This document shows positions 12,073-22,251 of a DNA stretch of 64,000 bases, piece after piece. The notes beneath the pieces are model-generated. The model saw only the letters and a list, made by a program, of their open reading frames with translations. It ran no database searches and was not told the DNA's origin. The stretch is from Trissonchulus latispiculum (lineage: Eukaryota; Nematoda; Enoplea; Enoplida; Ironidae): contig JASAND010019857.1 in the NCBI GenBank assembly GCA_030248195.1, positions 1-64,000 on the forward strand, given 5' to 3'. The number at the start of each line of letters is the position of its first letter. Positions within the stretch are counted from its first letter, which is position 1. A program made the translations under genes and the position numbers.

Positions 12073-12793
12073 TAGTGTTGTGCATTGGCCGGTGCGGCCA
12101 ATGGCCGGCCAACGGCCAACTGGCTGGCCGTTGGCCGTTGGCTGGCCAATGGCCGAGTGCTGGCAGAGCTCAAATTTACTGATCTTGTGCGTTAACTGTG
12201 TTGAAAAATTTAATTTTGCTGCATAATATCGTACACATGTTGCTGTATAAACGTTACATTATATACAGTATTACAGGTTTTCACTTAGATGTTGACAATT
12301 TTTATCGTTATTAGCGTTATTTTACAATTAAATTTGCTAATTGCATGCAAATTTTAAGTGTGCTAACAACGTAGTTTTTAAATTTGTCTGGCGGTGAACG
12401 TCTCATCACTTTATTGCGGTCCTCCAGCAAAATTAAAACAGAGTTATCGCGGGTTGGAGCTAAATGTTTGGAAAAACTATTTTACAAATATTGTAAATTG
12501 TAAATTGTACTATTGAAATAAAGTTTAATTAAGTTGACACCTAATTAAGTACGGTAGACGAATAAAAATAGCAAATAGTTCAGCTCGCCAACGTTGACAA
12601 ATAGCTGAAGAACGGCCAATAGCTTACGGCCAAGAAACAGCCAACGGCCAACGTGCGGCCAACAGCCAACCAGTTGGCCGTTGGCCATTGGCCGTTGGCC
12701 GGCCAACGGCCAATTGGCCGGCCAACTTGAAACTCCGGCCAAGCCAAGCCAAGCCAACCATGGAAATTTTCAGCCAATCCCATCCCAACACTA
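12073..12793. mobile_element. hAT-like MITE with GGCCAACGGCCA ends
   Basis: The termini are TAGTGTTG and CAACACTA, flanked by a perfect 8-bp duplication CTGTGAAA (12065-12072 and 12794-12801). Both subterminal regions (about 12086-12160 and 12610-12760) are arrays of alternating GGCCAA/TTGGCC units in inverted arrangement around an AT-rich centre. The 8-bp duplication and TAGTGTTG end are typical of hAT elements. No transposase frame is visible. It is inserted in repeat 'd'. Confidence 0.88.
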
Positions 12794-12801
12794 CTGTGAA
12801 A

Positions 12802-13621
12802 TGTGAAATTTACGGATTCAGAAAGATCTCGTATACGAGTAGATATAGGTTGACAGCAACTCAACAAATAACACGAGACATGTCCTAGCACCCTGGCATT
12901 AATGACAAAGCAGAAAACACCAGGGGTCTGGGGGCAGCGCCCCCCAAAACCGAAGAAATTTTTAGAAGAATACGGAAAAATTGGTACTGGAAACATTCAA
13001 AGGTTTACTTCTGAAAAAGTGAATTTTCTCCTGAAATAACGTTGCGTCTACCTTGCATCCTGTTAGAATTCCGTTGCGTCCAGATAAGAAACTTTCAGAC
13101 GCACATCTGTACGCAAAACATTTATTGACATTATTTTGGGGGAGACCAGAAACTATAACTAATTTGAGTAAAGAAAAGACCAACAGCTCGAACTGAAACC
13201 AACATGACATAATGTTTTGAAGGTTTTTTTGTGCAGTGTGAGCCTAAATAATGACAAATTTATGCTTTAGAATGATTTGTATGTAAATGCTAAAAACTGA
13301 ACTTTCCTAAATGACCTGAAACTGAAACTGAACCTCATCCTCCAACTAAAACTGAATTTGAAATTATTTTATGTTCCGCACTGGAACTGAAACCATCTCG
13401 GATCGCCGACTAAAACTAAAACTGAAACTAATTTGGTTCAAAACCTGAAACTAGGACGGAAATTGAGTCTTCCCTCAAGAACTGAAAATTTTACAGATTC
13501 GTCTAGACACGAGACACCCCGCCCCACAAACCGCTAAACAGAGTCACGTGATTGACCCTATCGAGGTCGACCGCTGGGATCGGACTACACTGTGACTTGT
13601 GAGGACACGACACTGAGCAGG
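12802..13621. other. non-coding stretch with AACTGAAAC-rich patch
   Basis: There is a G/C hairpin at about 12924-12948 (gtctgggggcagcgccccccaaa). At about 13305-13490 the string AACTGAAAC or variants recurs many times with irregular spacing, probably a worn simple repeat. No gene was recognised. Confidence 0.45.
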
Positions 13622-14004
13622 GGCCGATGTTATAAAGCAATTTAACCCGGTTAAATCGCTAACCCGGGTTAGAAACCGGGTTATCAACCCTAATTCAATG
13701 TTATAAAAGTGGGACCAGCAAAACCCGGGTTTAGCTAATGGGGTTAGGGTTAGGTTTAGGGTTAACCCCAAAAATAACCGGGTTAAATCCTTGCTAGCTG
13801 ATAGCTGATTGCATGAGCTAATTGGGGTTAAAATCGGGGTTAACTCATAGGATAACCGGGTTAACTTAACCTAACTCGACAAATGCTTTATAAATTATAA
13901 TACAGGGTTAACCCCAAGGGTTAGCCTAACCCAAATATTTCGGGGTTGACCTCAAAATGGACTTAACCCGGGTTAGCCTTAATCCCATTTTTATAACATC
14001 GGCC
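13622..14004. mobile_element. fold-back element full of AACCCGGGTT motifs
   Basis: Terminal inverted repeats are GGCCGATGTTATAAA (13622) and TTTATAACATCGGCC-like (ending 14004). The interior contains repeated short palindromes on the theme TTAACCCGGGTTAA and GGGGTTAACCCC in both orientations. It includes a telomere-like ggggttagggttagg at about 13740. No target duplication was resolved. It ends 36 bases before the next element. Confidence 0.75.
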
Positions 14005-14270
14005 TCAGGAGTCAACCTCATTGCGTTGGTGACCTTCACTCAGAGTTGGAAGTGGGTAGCGGGCACCCGCGGGTACCCGCGGGTAGTAGAAATTTTGCTA
14101 CCCACAGGCTACCCGCGCGGGTGGTTGCGGGTATCTCTTGTTGATGTAGTCACTAAAATTCAAGGAATTTTATTGAAAAATGTTCGAAAAAATAAGTTTC
14201 ATGTTTGGTGATTTAAAAGAATCGCTGATTTTCGCTGAATGCCCTTCTCCACGATTACTAATCTCAGTTA

Positions 14271-14654
14271 CCGTATTCTCGCGCTTAAGAGAACATGTTC
14301 TCTTAAGTGAAATACGGGCAAAATCGGAAAATTTTCTGATTTCACTTAAGAGAACACGCTCACTTAAGAGAACATGTTCCCTTAAGTGAATGTAAATATC
14401 ACTGAAAAGCAATCATCGGCTCTGCTTATTTATTTTGTATCATTACTGTGGTCATTTTTGTGGTATAAATGACTCCTTTTTCTTGGAAAGAACTAAAGAT
14501 TCACCATTACTGGGGCAAATCTTAAGAATCTTAACGCTCAACAGCAGTTTCTCTATTTGTGGTTCTGTATTTTTCCGATTTCACTTAAGAGAACACGTTC
14601 ACTTAAGAGAACATGTTCTCTTAAGTGGGTGTTCCCTTAAGCGCGAGAATACGG
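14271..14654. mobile_element. TA-flanked palindromic MITE with AGAACATGTTCT repeats
   Basis: Perfect inverted termini CCGTATTCTCGCGCTTAAG are bounded by TA on both sides (14269-14270, 14655-14656), as for Tc1/mariner-type insertion. Subterminal DNA repeats CACTTAAGAGAACA in both orientations, generating the palindrome AGAACATGTTCT several times. The middle (14400-14575) is unique. It is nested in the hAT-like element. Confidence 0.82.
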
Positions 14655-15049
14655 TAAAATGGGCGTTAAAAACTGTTCTATTAGGTTAATCCAGAAAAGT
14701 AATCATAAGTCTTTTTCTTTTTTGTAGAGCATTCCTCTTGTATTTCTCGCTTTCAGTAAGCAGACGTACTAAATAGCTCAGCATACAGACTGCTGTTCGT
14801 TGCCGTTTTTGCAAAGCTTAAATACTTTGATTGTATGTGTTCCTTTAGTGAATGGTACATAAGGTCAACCATTGTTCGAAACTGGAAATGTTTGCTCAAG
14901 AAATTCTTCAATTAGAAACTGGGAATGTTTGCTCAAAAAATTTGACAAACTAATATTATATTGGAAGGTATTCTAGAAAAATCCTGATGACTAAACTATT
15001 ATCATAATCCGTTAGGTTAGTAACAAACAGTATTTTAGTAGGGGACTTT

Positions 15050-15368
15050 CGATTCGTAAGGGGGGAACCAAGGGAAACCGAAAAATTTTTTGTCTTCGAT
15101 TTTGCTGAAAAGTTGTATTCAGGGGTTTTCGGGGTCGCAGAACGCGAATCTGAAATTCGTTTTTCGATTCAGCTTTTCGTTAGCTTAGTATATGCTAAAG
15201 GTTTAAGCTTAAAATGAAAGCTTATACTGAGCTAACGAAAAGCTGAATCGAAAAATGGATTTCAGATTCGTGTTCTGCGATCCCGAGAACCCCTGAATAT
15301 ATACAACTTTTCAGCAAAATCGAAGACAAAAAAGTTTTCGGTTTCCCTTGGTCCCCCCTTACGAATCA
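15050..15368. repeat. 320-bp fold-back repeat
   Basis: Almost the whole segment is an inverted repeat around about 15208. The string cgattcgtaaggggggaacc pairs with its reverse complement at 15350-15368, and gagctaacgaaaagctgaatcg pairs with 15164-15190. Sequence near the ends (cgaagacaaaaaa) is shared with the fold-back at 5690-6189. It is nested in the hAT-like element. No coding function. Confidence 0.85.
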
Positions 15369-16598
15369 AAAAAATCGAATTTCGCGAAATCGAAAAATTT
15401 TGCGATATTTGAACTCAGCGTGGTCGAAAACATACCATACCAAATTTTAGCTCATTTGGTTAAATTTTGCGGAATCTGGGCCTGGGGGGTTATCCTGAAA
15501 AGATCCATCCTCTTTTCTAATTCAATCTTCTAATCAACGTTCACAAGTGGACAAGGAAGAATTACCCATCCTCTCTGCAAATTCCCCCAGAAGGATTATC
15601 AAAATTGCTCTCACAGGCGGTAAAAAATTCGGCTACAAGGGGCATGAAAATTGCTCAAAGAAAGATAGTCTCCAGTCTCACATTTCTGATGATTATCCGG
15701 CTTCGCCTGATCTTTTTACTAAAAATCGTCTACGAAATCGTATTTTTATTAAAAATCGCTAAAATATTAAATTTGTAGTTGTAATTTAGAAAAATTGGTG
15801 AAAATCGTGGAATTTTGTTTTAACGTCGCTAAACGTATCCAAAGGCCTCTGTCCTCTGCCCGGCCAAATGCGCTTTCGACAGCCGAAGCAAATTCAAAAC
15901 CTGTTGTTGTTGGACCAACATTAATTTTTAGTCGAGATGCACCGAGTCCGGGTCCGAGGCCGGGACCTGAAAATTGGAAGTCTTAATAGGAGAATGTTCC
16001 TAAAAATTTCGATTTTGGTATTATTTCAAGTATAGGCAAAATTACCATAATTGTTTCCATTTCCATTCAAACTGATGAGAGTTATAATGAACGATCTGCA
16101 CCAGTTTAATTTAATTTGGACTTCAAAAATTCCAAAATTTTGGCTAAAAATTTTCAAAAAATTACAAATGTTTGGTTCCGGCAGACACCGGTGCTTAACC
16201 GCCGAGGCTGGCATCGGTCCCCAAGCCCTGGTGCATCCCTAAGTAAATGTATAGTAGTTTAAATTTTAAAACTTTTTGAAAAAGTTTTGGTACGTTTTTG
16301 AAAACTTCAGCAATTTGGGCGAATTTCCATATGTCGGGAACACAACTCAATACTGTTAGGTAAAGTATGTGGGTTAGAAATTTTAATTAAATAAAAGTTT
16401 ATTTACACTATGGGCATTTTTTAATAAATTTAATGGCATAGTAATCACATAGCATTCGAAAAATTTTGCGGGTATGTCGCGGGTATCAGTTGGCTGCGGG
16501 CCGCGGGCCGCGGGGCGGGGCGGTTACCAGCTTGCGGGTAGCGGGGCGGGGCGGGGCGGGTGGCCAAAAAGGTACCCGCTTCCAACTCTGCCTTCACT

Positions 16599-17041
16599 GT
16601 AGGGATTATCCAACCAGTCCTGAAACCGACTAAAGCAACGAGAACTACTGGCACCTAACCTATCCTATGTGCTGGCTGAGCCACAAAGGAAAGAAGAAAT
16701 CAAGCTTTATTTCCAGTTCCTATCATCACACATCATTAGAATGTTCGGAATGGCTTAAAGTTATTTTGGGCAGACATAATTCTTTCACACTTGACACTAT
16801 TTAGAAGACAGATGCAGTTCATGTTCACACCAAGGTTCAGCTTCTGTGCTTGATCTTTTTAATTTAATTTTTTCAATTCGGCGGTTAAAATTTGCCAATT
16901 TTTTGACGATTCGTCAAGTTTAAACCGATATTACTCTCGATCCGTCTGTACAATATTGTTTGTGTGCAATATAAAGCAGTGTCGTGGAATTTGTCCATCC
17001 GCCGTTGGTGGTGTTTAACAATCCGAAGGGCCAGAACTTGT
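16599..17041. other. non-coding stretch
   Basis: AT-rich sequence between the hAT-like element and the TTAA repeat. Nothing was recognised in it. Confidence 0.4.
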
Positions 17042-17045
17042 TTAA

Positions 17046-18073
17046 GGTGCTGGTTTCCTTTCTGGCATTTTTGACTCATACGGCTTTAATCCTTTATGTA
17101 AATAGCTAAAACTTGCGAAAAAACTATTTCCGTGCTCTTTGACATTCTGGGACCAGTCCCGGATTTTTAGGTCAAAAGATAGGAAAGTTTTGGTTTTTGG
17201 CCTTAATCTTCCAGTAGGTAGACCAGACACCGGATTGGTTGCTATGGCTGGAACGAGAACACACAAATGAACATTTTTGGTTTCACAACCTTTGAGCTAT
17301 CTCTACTGGGTAAGTCAGTATAAGCAAAAAACCATTTTGAGGGTCAAAAATGGCCATTTTCGAGGAAATCAGTTTCTTCAAACTTACTGCCAAACCTTAC
17401 GAACAATTTTCGTTCATTTATACTCAATCGATACTGCGTCCAAATGCACAATTTATGAATCCCTACTAGCCGGACTTTATTGCTTTCAGCTATGTAGAGA
17501 TTTGGCCGGAAAACCAATTTGGCAAAACTGCGGTTATTTTGTTTTAAACTACTCAACAGATTCTGGAGATTTTCACCAGAGTGGAAGTTCGTACTATTGT
17601 GGAGGGACGTTTTTCTTGGTTTTGGCTAAAACTTTCCCAGTTTCGAGAAAATTTAGTGCAAAATTGAAAAATTTAGTGTCTCCCTGCATTTTGCGAATTT
17701 TCTCAAACGTTAAGTGACACCAAGAGTACATAATGCTATCATTATGTACTCTTGGTGACACTGAGCGAAACCCAAAAAACGTCCATCGCTCCATGTCCAT
17801 GTGTCCTCTGTATGACACCGCAAAAAGAAATGTTGTCGGGTTCCGCATTTTTGAAAAATCGATGTTCGAATATGTTTGGCCTATATTTAGCAGTTATGTC
17901 CGCAAAGTTTTGCTAATTTTTTGCTAATTTTGCAAGTTTCGTAAGCTCATGTGAATGTCCTGATTATAAGCTTTTAAACCATCTATAAACCTCTTTCCAA
18001 CTCCCAAAATTGAAAACATTATAGCGTTTCAAAAACTCACCACAAAAGCACTGCACAAAAGGATACCACCACC
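17046..18073. mobile_element. TTAA-flanked repeat, copy a
   Basis: It is bounded by TTAA at 17042-17045 and 18074-18077. The start GGTGCTGGTTTCCTTT is an imperfect inverted match to the end (AAAGGATACCACCACC). The interior aligns by eye with copies at 18078-20766 and about 41907-42659 (strings such as gaggaaatcagttt, ttggccgaaaaacca). TTAA target use is typical of piggyBac-like transposons, but the termini do not begin CCC, so the superfamily is unproven. A 34-bp mini-element is inserted at 17721. Short open frames are shared between copies, but they look like nucleotide homology rather than genes. Confidence 0.7.
17721..17754. mobile_element. 34-bp minimal CAAGAGTAC element
   Basis: The sequence is the terminal repeat CAAGAGTACATAAT and its inverse with about six bases between. 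It is flanked by a perfect 7-bp duplication GTGACAC (17714-17720 and 17755-17761). The termini and 7-bp duplication match those of the 380-400 bp copies at 24349, 24911 and 37529. It is inserted in TTAA repeat copy a; the homologous site in copy b is uninterrupted. Confidence 0.88.
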
Positions 18074-18094
18074 TTAAGGTGGTGGTATGGTATC

Positions 18095-18193
18095 TAAAGT
18101 GTAGCGACTACTTGCTACTATCAGACTTATACATTTAATAACCAGATCAGAACTTGACTGTTTCAATAGCTTTTAGGCATTTTAAACACTACA
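18095..18193 (-). repeat. 3' LTR (99 bp)
   Basis: Read on the - strand it starts TGTAGTGTTT and ends CGCTACACTTTA, following the polypurine tract. It differs from the 5' copy at only a few positions. Confidence 0.85.
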
Positions 18194-18232
18194 TTCTTCC
18201 CTTCCAAAACTTCTTGTAATTCCAGTTAATGT

Positions 18233-19621
18233 TCAATCCGGGCGAATAAAACCCTTGTCGCTGTTTGGTAAAAAGGACAAAGGACGTCTGCGGTCCCTCA
18301 TAGGATATCTACGAGGAGGCGAGGCCGCGGGTTCAGGCAAAACCGCAGGTGGTGGTACCATAGGAAAGTCGGCAGGAGCCACGTCCTGAATAGGGTAATC
18401 GTCTGAAGGGAAAACCAGGAGGTTGGGGGACCCTGTTTGGACACCGCCGTTTATGTACAATGATTCCTTTTACCCATTTTGATGAATATTTCCCAAAGGA
18501 ACGGACCCACACTGGAGAGTTTGGTTCGAATGTTCTTTTTAGCTTACCGAACCCTACTATTCTCGCTACAGTAGGTGTGGGGCGCAGGATGCTGAAGCTG
18601 TTGCGCAGGGTTCTGCCGATGAGGAGCTCTGATGGAGACTTTCTTGTAACTGCACGTGGAGTAATTCTGTAATGCAGCAGAAACTCAGCTAAAGCGAGGC
18701 TCAGATCTTGTGCTTTTCCGTTTTTCTTCATAGCTTTTTTAAAGGTTTTGATGAAATTTTCGGCTTGTCCATTACTTTGGGGATGATATGGAAGACTGGT
18801 GATATGTAGTATTGCTTTTGAATCAAGAAAATCCTGGAATTCCGCTGATGTGAAGTTGGGCTCATTGTCGGATATCAGTTGTTTTGGAAATCCCTGTTGA
18901 GAAAAGATTTCTGTTAACATCTGTATAGTTGCTTTAGAAGTGCTTTCTGTCATCATTTTAACTTCTGGCCATTTGGAGAAACTATCAATGACCACAAGCC
19001 ACATTTTCCCCAAGAATAGTCCTGCAAAGTCCACATGGATGCGCTGCCAGGGTTTTGTTGGAGGCATCCATGGGTGTAAACACTTTGGGGGAGAATCTTG
19101 GTGTTCTTGACACATCTGGCAACTTCTCACGGTATCTTCGATGTTTTTATCAATTACTGACCACCATGCGTACGATCTGGCCAGCGCCTTCATTTTGGCC
19201 ATGCCCAGGTGACCTGTGTGAAGTAATTTCAGAGCATAGGGTCTCAGATCCCGTGGAATTACCATTCGAGAACCCCATACCAATGAGCCTTGCTCCAGTG
19301 ATAAATGATTCCTTCGGCATTTGAATGACTCCAGCGTATTATCAATCTTCTCCGGCCATCCTTTCTGCACAAATGCCATCACTTGTGCCATCTCCAAATC
19401 CTTCTTCGAGGCTTGTTGAAGTTGAGCAGCGGTTAGATAAATCGTATTCACTTTATCAAGGAAAATCGAGGACACATCCTCTGATGACTTAGACTATTTA
19501 TCTACTTTTGGCAATGGCAGTTTAGACAGTAAATCAGCATTCGCGTGCTCTCTGATTGATCGATACTGGATTTGGTACTGGTACCCCATTAGAATTTTGG
19601 CCCAGCGCTGAAGACGACCAA
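18233..19621 (-). pseudogene. Ty3/gypsy RNase H end plus integrase, broken frame
   Basis: Reading from 19621 downward, an RNase H tail ([13 protein letters not shown], then a [13 protein letters not shown] motif) is followed by one in-frame TAG near 19495. An open integrase frame then runs down to about 18333. The integrase has the H-H-C-C zinc knot (HTGHLG...CQMCQ), the catalytic aspartates in HVDFAG and SDNEPNF, and the glutamate in HPQSNGQAENF. A frame change near 18450 moves the C-terminal proline-rich tail (to 18233) into another frame. It would catalyse retroelement insertion if whole. A Ty3 origin is clear, but autonomous activity is excluded by the missing polymerase. Confidence 0.88.
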
Positions 19622-19721
19622 TAAAGTGTAGCGACTACTTGCTACTATCAGACTTATGCATTTAATAACCAGATCAGAAGTTGACTGTTTCAATAGCTTT
19701 TAGACATTTTAAACACTTACA
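19622..19721 (-). repeat. 5' LTR (100 bp)
   Basis: It is the upstream copy on the - strand, starting TGTAAGTGTT. RNase H coding sequence begins immediately after it with no recognisable primer-binding site. Confidence 0.85.
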
Positions 19722-20770
19722 GTATCCTTTTGTGTAAAATTGGCCTTACACGCTCCAATTCTTTTTGAAAGTAGATTAAGCTTTCCAGATATATTATTTT
19801 GGTAATCTTTAACATTCTGGGACTAGTCCCACATTTTTAGGTGGAAAGATAAGAAATTTTCGATTTTTGCATTATATTCTAAGTAGGTAGTCGTTACACC
19901 GAATTGGTTGTTATGACTGGAAAGAGGGTACAAAAATGAACATTTTTGCTTTCACAACTTTTGAGCTATCTCTAATGATTAAGTCAGTATAAGCACGGTA
20001 TAAGCCAATAACGATTTTGGTGGTCAAAAATGGCCGTTTTCGAGGAAATCAGTTTGTCCAAAATTACTGCCAAATCGTACGGACAATTTTCCTTTATTTA
20101 TACTCAATCGATATACGGCCTAACTGCACATTTTATCAATGCCTATTAGCTGGGATTTGTTGCTTTGTTGTTGATGCTGGATTGTTGCTTCGTTCATTGC
20201 TAGAGATTTGGCCGAAAAACCATTTTGGCAAAACTGCGATTATTCTGTTTTGAACATCGATTTCTCAAAAACTACCGAAAGGGATTCGCGTGATTTTTGG
20301 CTAGATGAATATTCCACTATTGCGGAGGGACAGTTTTTGGTTTGAGCTAAAACATATAAAACTGAATACAAAGTTGCGAAATGTCGTGTCAGCGCACTTT
20401 GGTGGATTTTCTGGAGTATTCAGACTTGTTGAGCCAAATCCAAGAAGTCGTCCCTCGGCACACATGTCCTTCGTACCACGGTACAACAAGAAATTTTGGC
20501 CGATTCTACAGTTTGGGAAATTGATGTTCAAAAATTTTTGGTCTATATTCAGTCTGTCAGACGTCTGTCAGCAAAGTTTAGCTACTGTTTTTGCTAATTT
20601 TGCTAGTTTCGTAAACTCATGTCAATGTCCTGTCAAGTGCCAATGTCAATGTCACAGATTATAAGTTTTAAAACGATGTATAAAGTTCTTTCCAACTCCC
20701 AAAATTGCGAAAGTTATAGCGTTTCAAAAAATCACCACAAAAGCGCTGCACAAAAGGACCACCATGTTAA

Positions 20771-20909
20771 GGTGGTGGTGATTTCTTTTGAGTGCGTATC
20801 GTTGGTTGGCGGCTCAAATCAAGACAAAATTTGATAAAACTTTTCAAAATGAGTTCTTCTGGCGCTCTAACACCCTCCACACAATCCCGCTTCAAAATTT
20901 CAACATCTC
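20771..20909. other. possible start of another TTAA repeat
   Basis: Directly after the TTAA at 20767 comes GGTGGTGGTGATTTCTTTTG, like the start of the family. The similarity fades within about 30 bases. Confidence 0.3.
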
Positions 20910-21451
20910 CATTCAGAGCAGTTTTGCCGGGTTCTGACAGTTGGGCAGCAGGCGCATTGTTGTGACTATATTTATTCTAGAGCTCTCGTTGAGCTCTACA
21001 TTTTTGTTTTTTTAAGCAACTTTCAACTTTCTAGCTTTTTTCTATCGTGAGATAACTTTCTTATTTTGGCGTTCAAAAGTTGTCATTTTTGCAAAAATTA
21101 AATAATCCAGTACTTGCTACGCAAGCCGTAAAATTAAATTAAAAGTGTCAATTTGAAGGTCTTATAGAGGTCAATTAGCAGTAATGGTCATCTTCCAATT
21201 GCTATCCCAGAGGCTGCTATCACAAAAAATGTTTTTTTGCAAAAACACAATCAAATTTTTTCCAGCGATTGGGTAGCATTTAGCATGCAAGCTAGAGGGT
21301 TGCCACTTAGCAGATATATCTTATACAAAAATACCCCGGGACCCTTTTTTAGTTGCATCGATTGCTGCTTTCTAGCAAAAGTGGTCGCTTACCTAGGTTG
21401 GAAAAAGTAGGCAAAATCCAGGTTCCGCATACATTTTACCTAATTTCTCCA
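20910..21451. repeat. dispersed repeat 'd', copy 2 (first part)
   Basis: This is homologous to 11445-11990. The copy breaks at 21451, where a 2.9-kb insertion begins, and resumes at 24331 (tccacattccataata against tccatattccacaata in copy 1). Confidence 0.75.
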
Positions 21452-21682
21452 TGCAGCCGGTTGTCCAGTTGTTACCTAGGTTAACCCCCAAGATAATGTC
21501 TTTCCAAACTGTTCAATGACTTTCCAAAGACGCAGCTACACAACACGTTTACACGGCACACCACTACTTGAGATGTACAATCAATAACACTAATTTATCC
21601 TCCAATCATGGATCGGATCTCATCCAACTACCTTTTTTATTTTCTAATGTTTTTATACGTCTAACACCAAGACGTTGTTACA
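21452..21682 (-). repeat. probable 3' LTR
   Basis: On the - strand it starts TGTAACAACG straight after a G/A tract and ends with CCGGCTGCA at the insertion boundary. It is called an LTR from the position of the polypurine tract and the TG..CA ends. The second copy needed to confirm it is not seen. Confidence 0.55.
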
Positions 21683-21745
21683 CTTTCCTCCCCCCGAAAT
21701 TTTGAAAGCTGCAGCTTTTAGAAAAGATGGTGACCTGACAAATAA

Positions 21746-22240
21746 CTATAAACACATACGTAATCCAAGGATGATCTGAAAAGGTTTGCTATAAAGGAAA
21801 TTTGTGCCTAACATACAATCAAACCGACAGTTCCTAACAACATAAAAAGAACAAGAGAATTCTTGCTCCGCCAGCGCCACGCGGGATTTTGTCACTCCAA
21901 GAACCAAAAGCGGACTGCCGGTTATTCCAACGGGATTACAACACAATTTGCTATCCAAGGTAGGAGGACGAGTGGACACACTTCGCGAGAAAGACTCACT
22001 TAAAACAGAAATACCTAATCCGGTATCTATTAAAATTTCCAAAGGTTCTCCCTCAATACTGCCTGGAACGACAAATGGCTTACTGGTCAAGGACAAATGC
22101 GAAATAGATGCAGATATCATGCTACATACAGAAAAACAAAAAGAACATAAACAAGAATCATCGTCTGGACGCAAAAATTGATTACGATTAAATTGATACC
22201 AATCTACATCTAGGTTAGACCCCTGACTTTCTCGAGCCAA
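21746..22240 (-). pseudogene. retroelement aspartic protease region
   Basis: The frame contains the retropepsin active-site motif as LIDTGLGISVL at about residue 72, then ILGTNFL-like MLGTNFLYSK near the C-terminal end, as in Ty3-type proteases. Reverse transcriptase, which should follow, is absent: the stop is followed directly by the purine tract and LTR. The protease would process the Gag-Pol polyprotein. Not autonomous. Confidence 0.75.
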
Positions 22241-22251
22241 GCCGGAGCTAC

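Larger units (their letters stand above)
14041..16590. mobile_element. 2.55-kb non-autonomous hAT-like element with nested insertions
   Basis: The left end CAGAGTTGGAAGTGGGT and the right end ACCCGCTTCCAACTCTG are flanked by a perfect 8-bp duplication CCTTCACT (14033-14040 and 16591-16598). Subterminal regions are rich in CGCGGGTA units. The termini and the 8-bp duplication match hAT transposons. No frame resembling a transposase was seen. Two other elements sit inside: a TA-flanked palindromic element (14271-14654) and a fold-back (15050-15368). Confidence 0.88.
18095..19721 (-). mobile_element. compact Ty3/gypsy-type LTR element
   Basis: Near-identical direct repeats of 99 and 100 bp (18095-18193 and 19622-19721) enclose integrase coding DNA on the - strand. 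A 5-bp duplication GTATC flanks the element (18090-18094 and 19722-19726). A purine tract (GGAAGGGAAGAA, read on the - strand) directly precedes the 3' LTR (18193). The inside begins straight after the 5' LTR with the end of an RNase H domain. Gag, protease, reverse transcriptase and most of RNase H are absent. The intact duplication and LTRs suggest that an already deleted copy inserted by normal integration, or that an internal deletion followed. Confidence 0.88.
18078..20766. mobile_element. TTAA-flanked repeat, copy b, split by an LTR element
   Basis: It shares the TTAA at 18074-18077 with copy a and ends at the TTAA of 20767-20770. After 12 bases plus the duplicated GTATC it is interrupted by the LTR element 18095-19721, then resumes at 19727. 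Without the insertion it is about 1.06 kb, close to copy a. The end AAAAGGACCACC is the inverse of the start. Confidence 0.72.

Noticed and set aside
13735..13765. Telomeric TTAGGG repeat
   Set aside because: Only a few imperfect units, embedded in the AACCCGGGTT fold-back element; explained by that element's own motif.
17277..17717. 146-codon frame, with similar frames at 20017 and 41941
   Set aside because: Similarity follows from the shared TTAA repeat; the frames differ in length and lack conservation beyond the nucleotide level.
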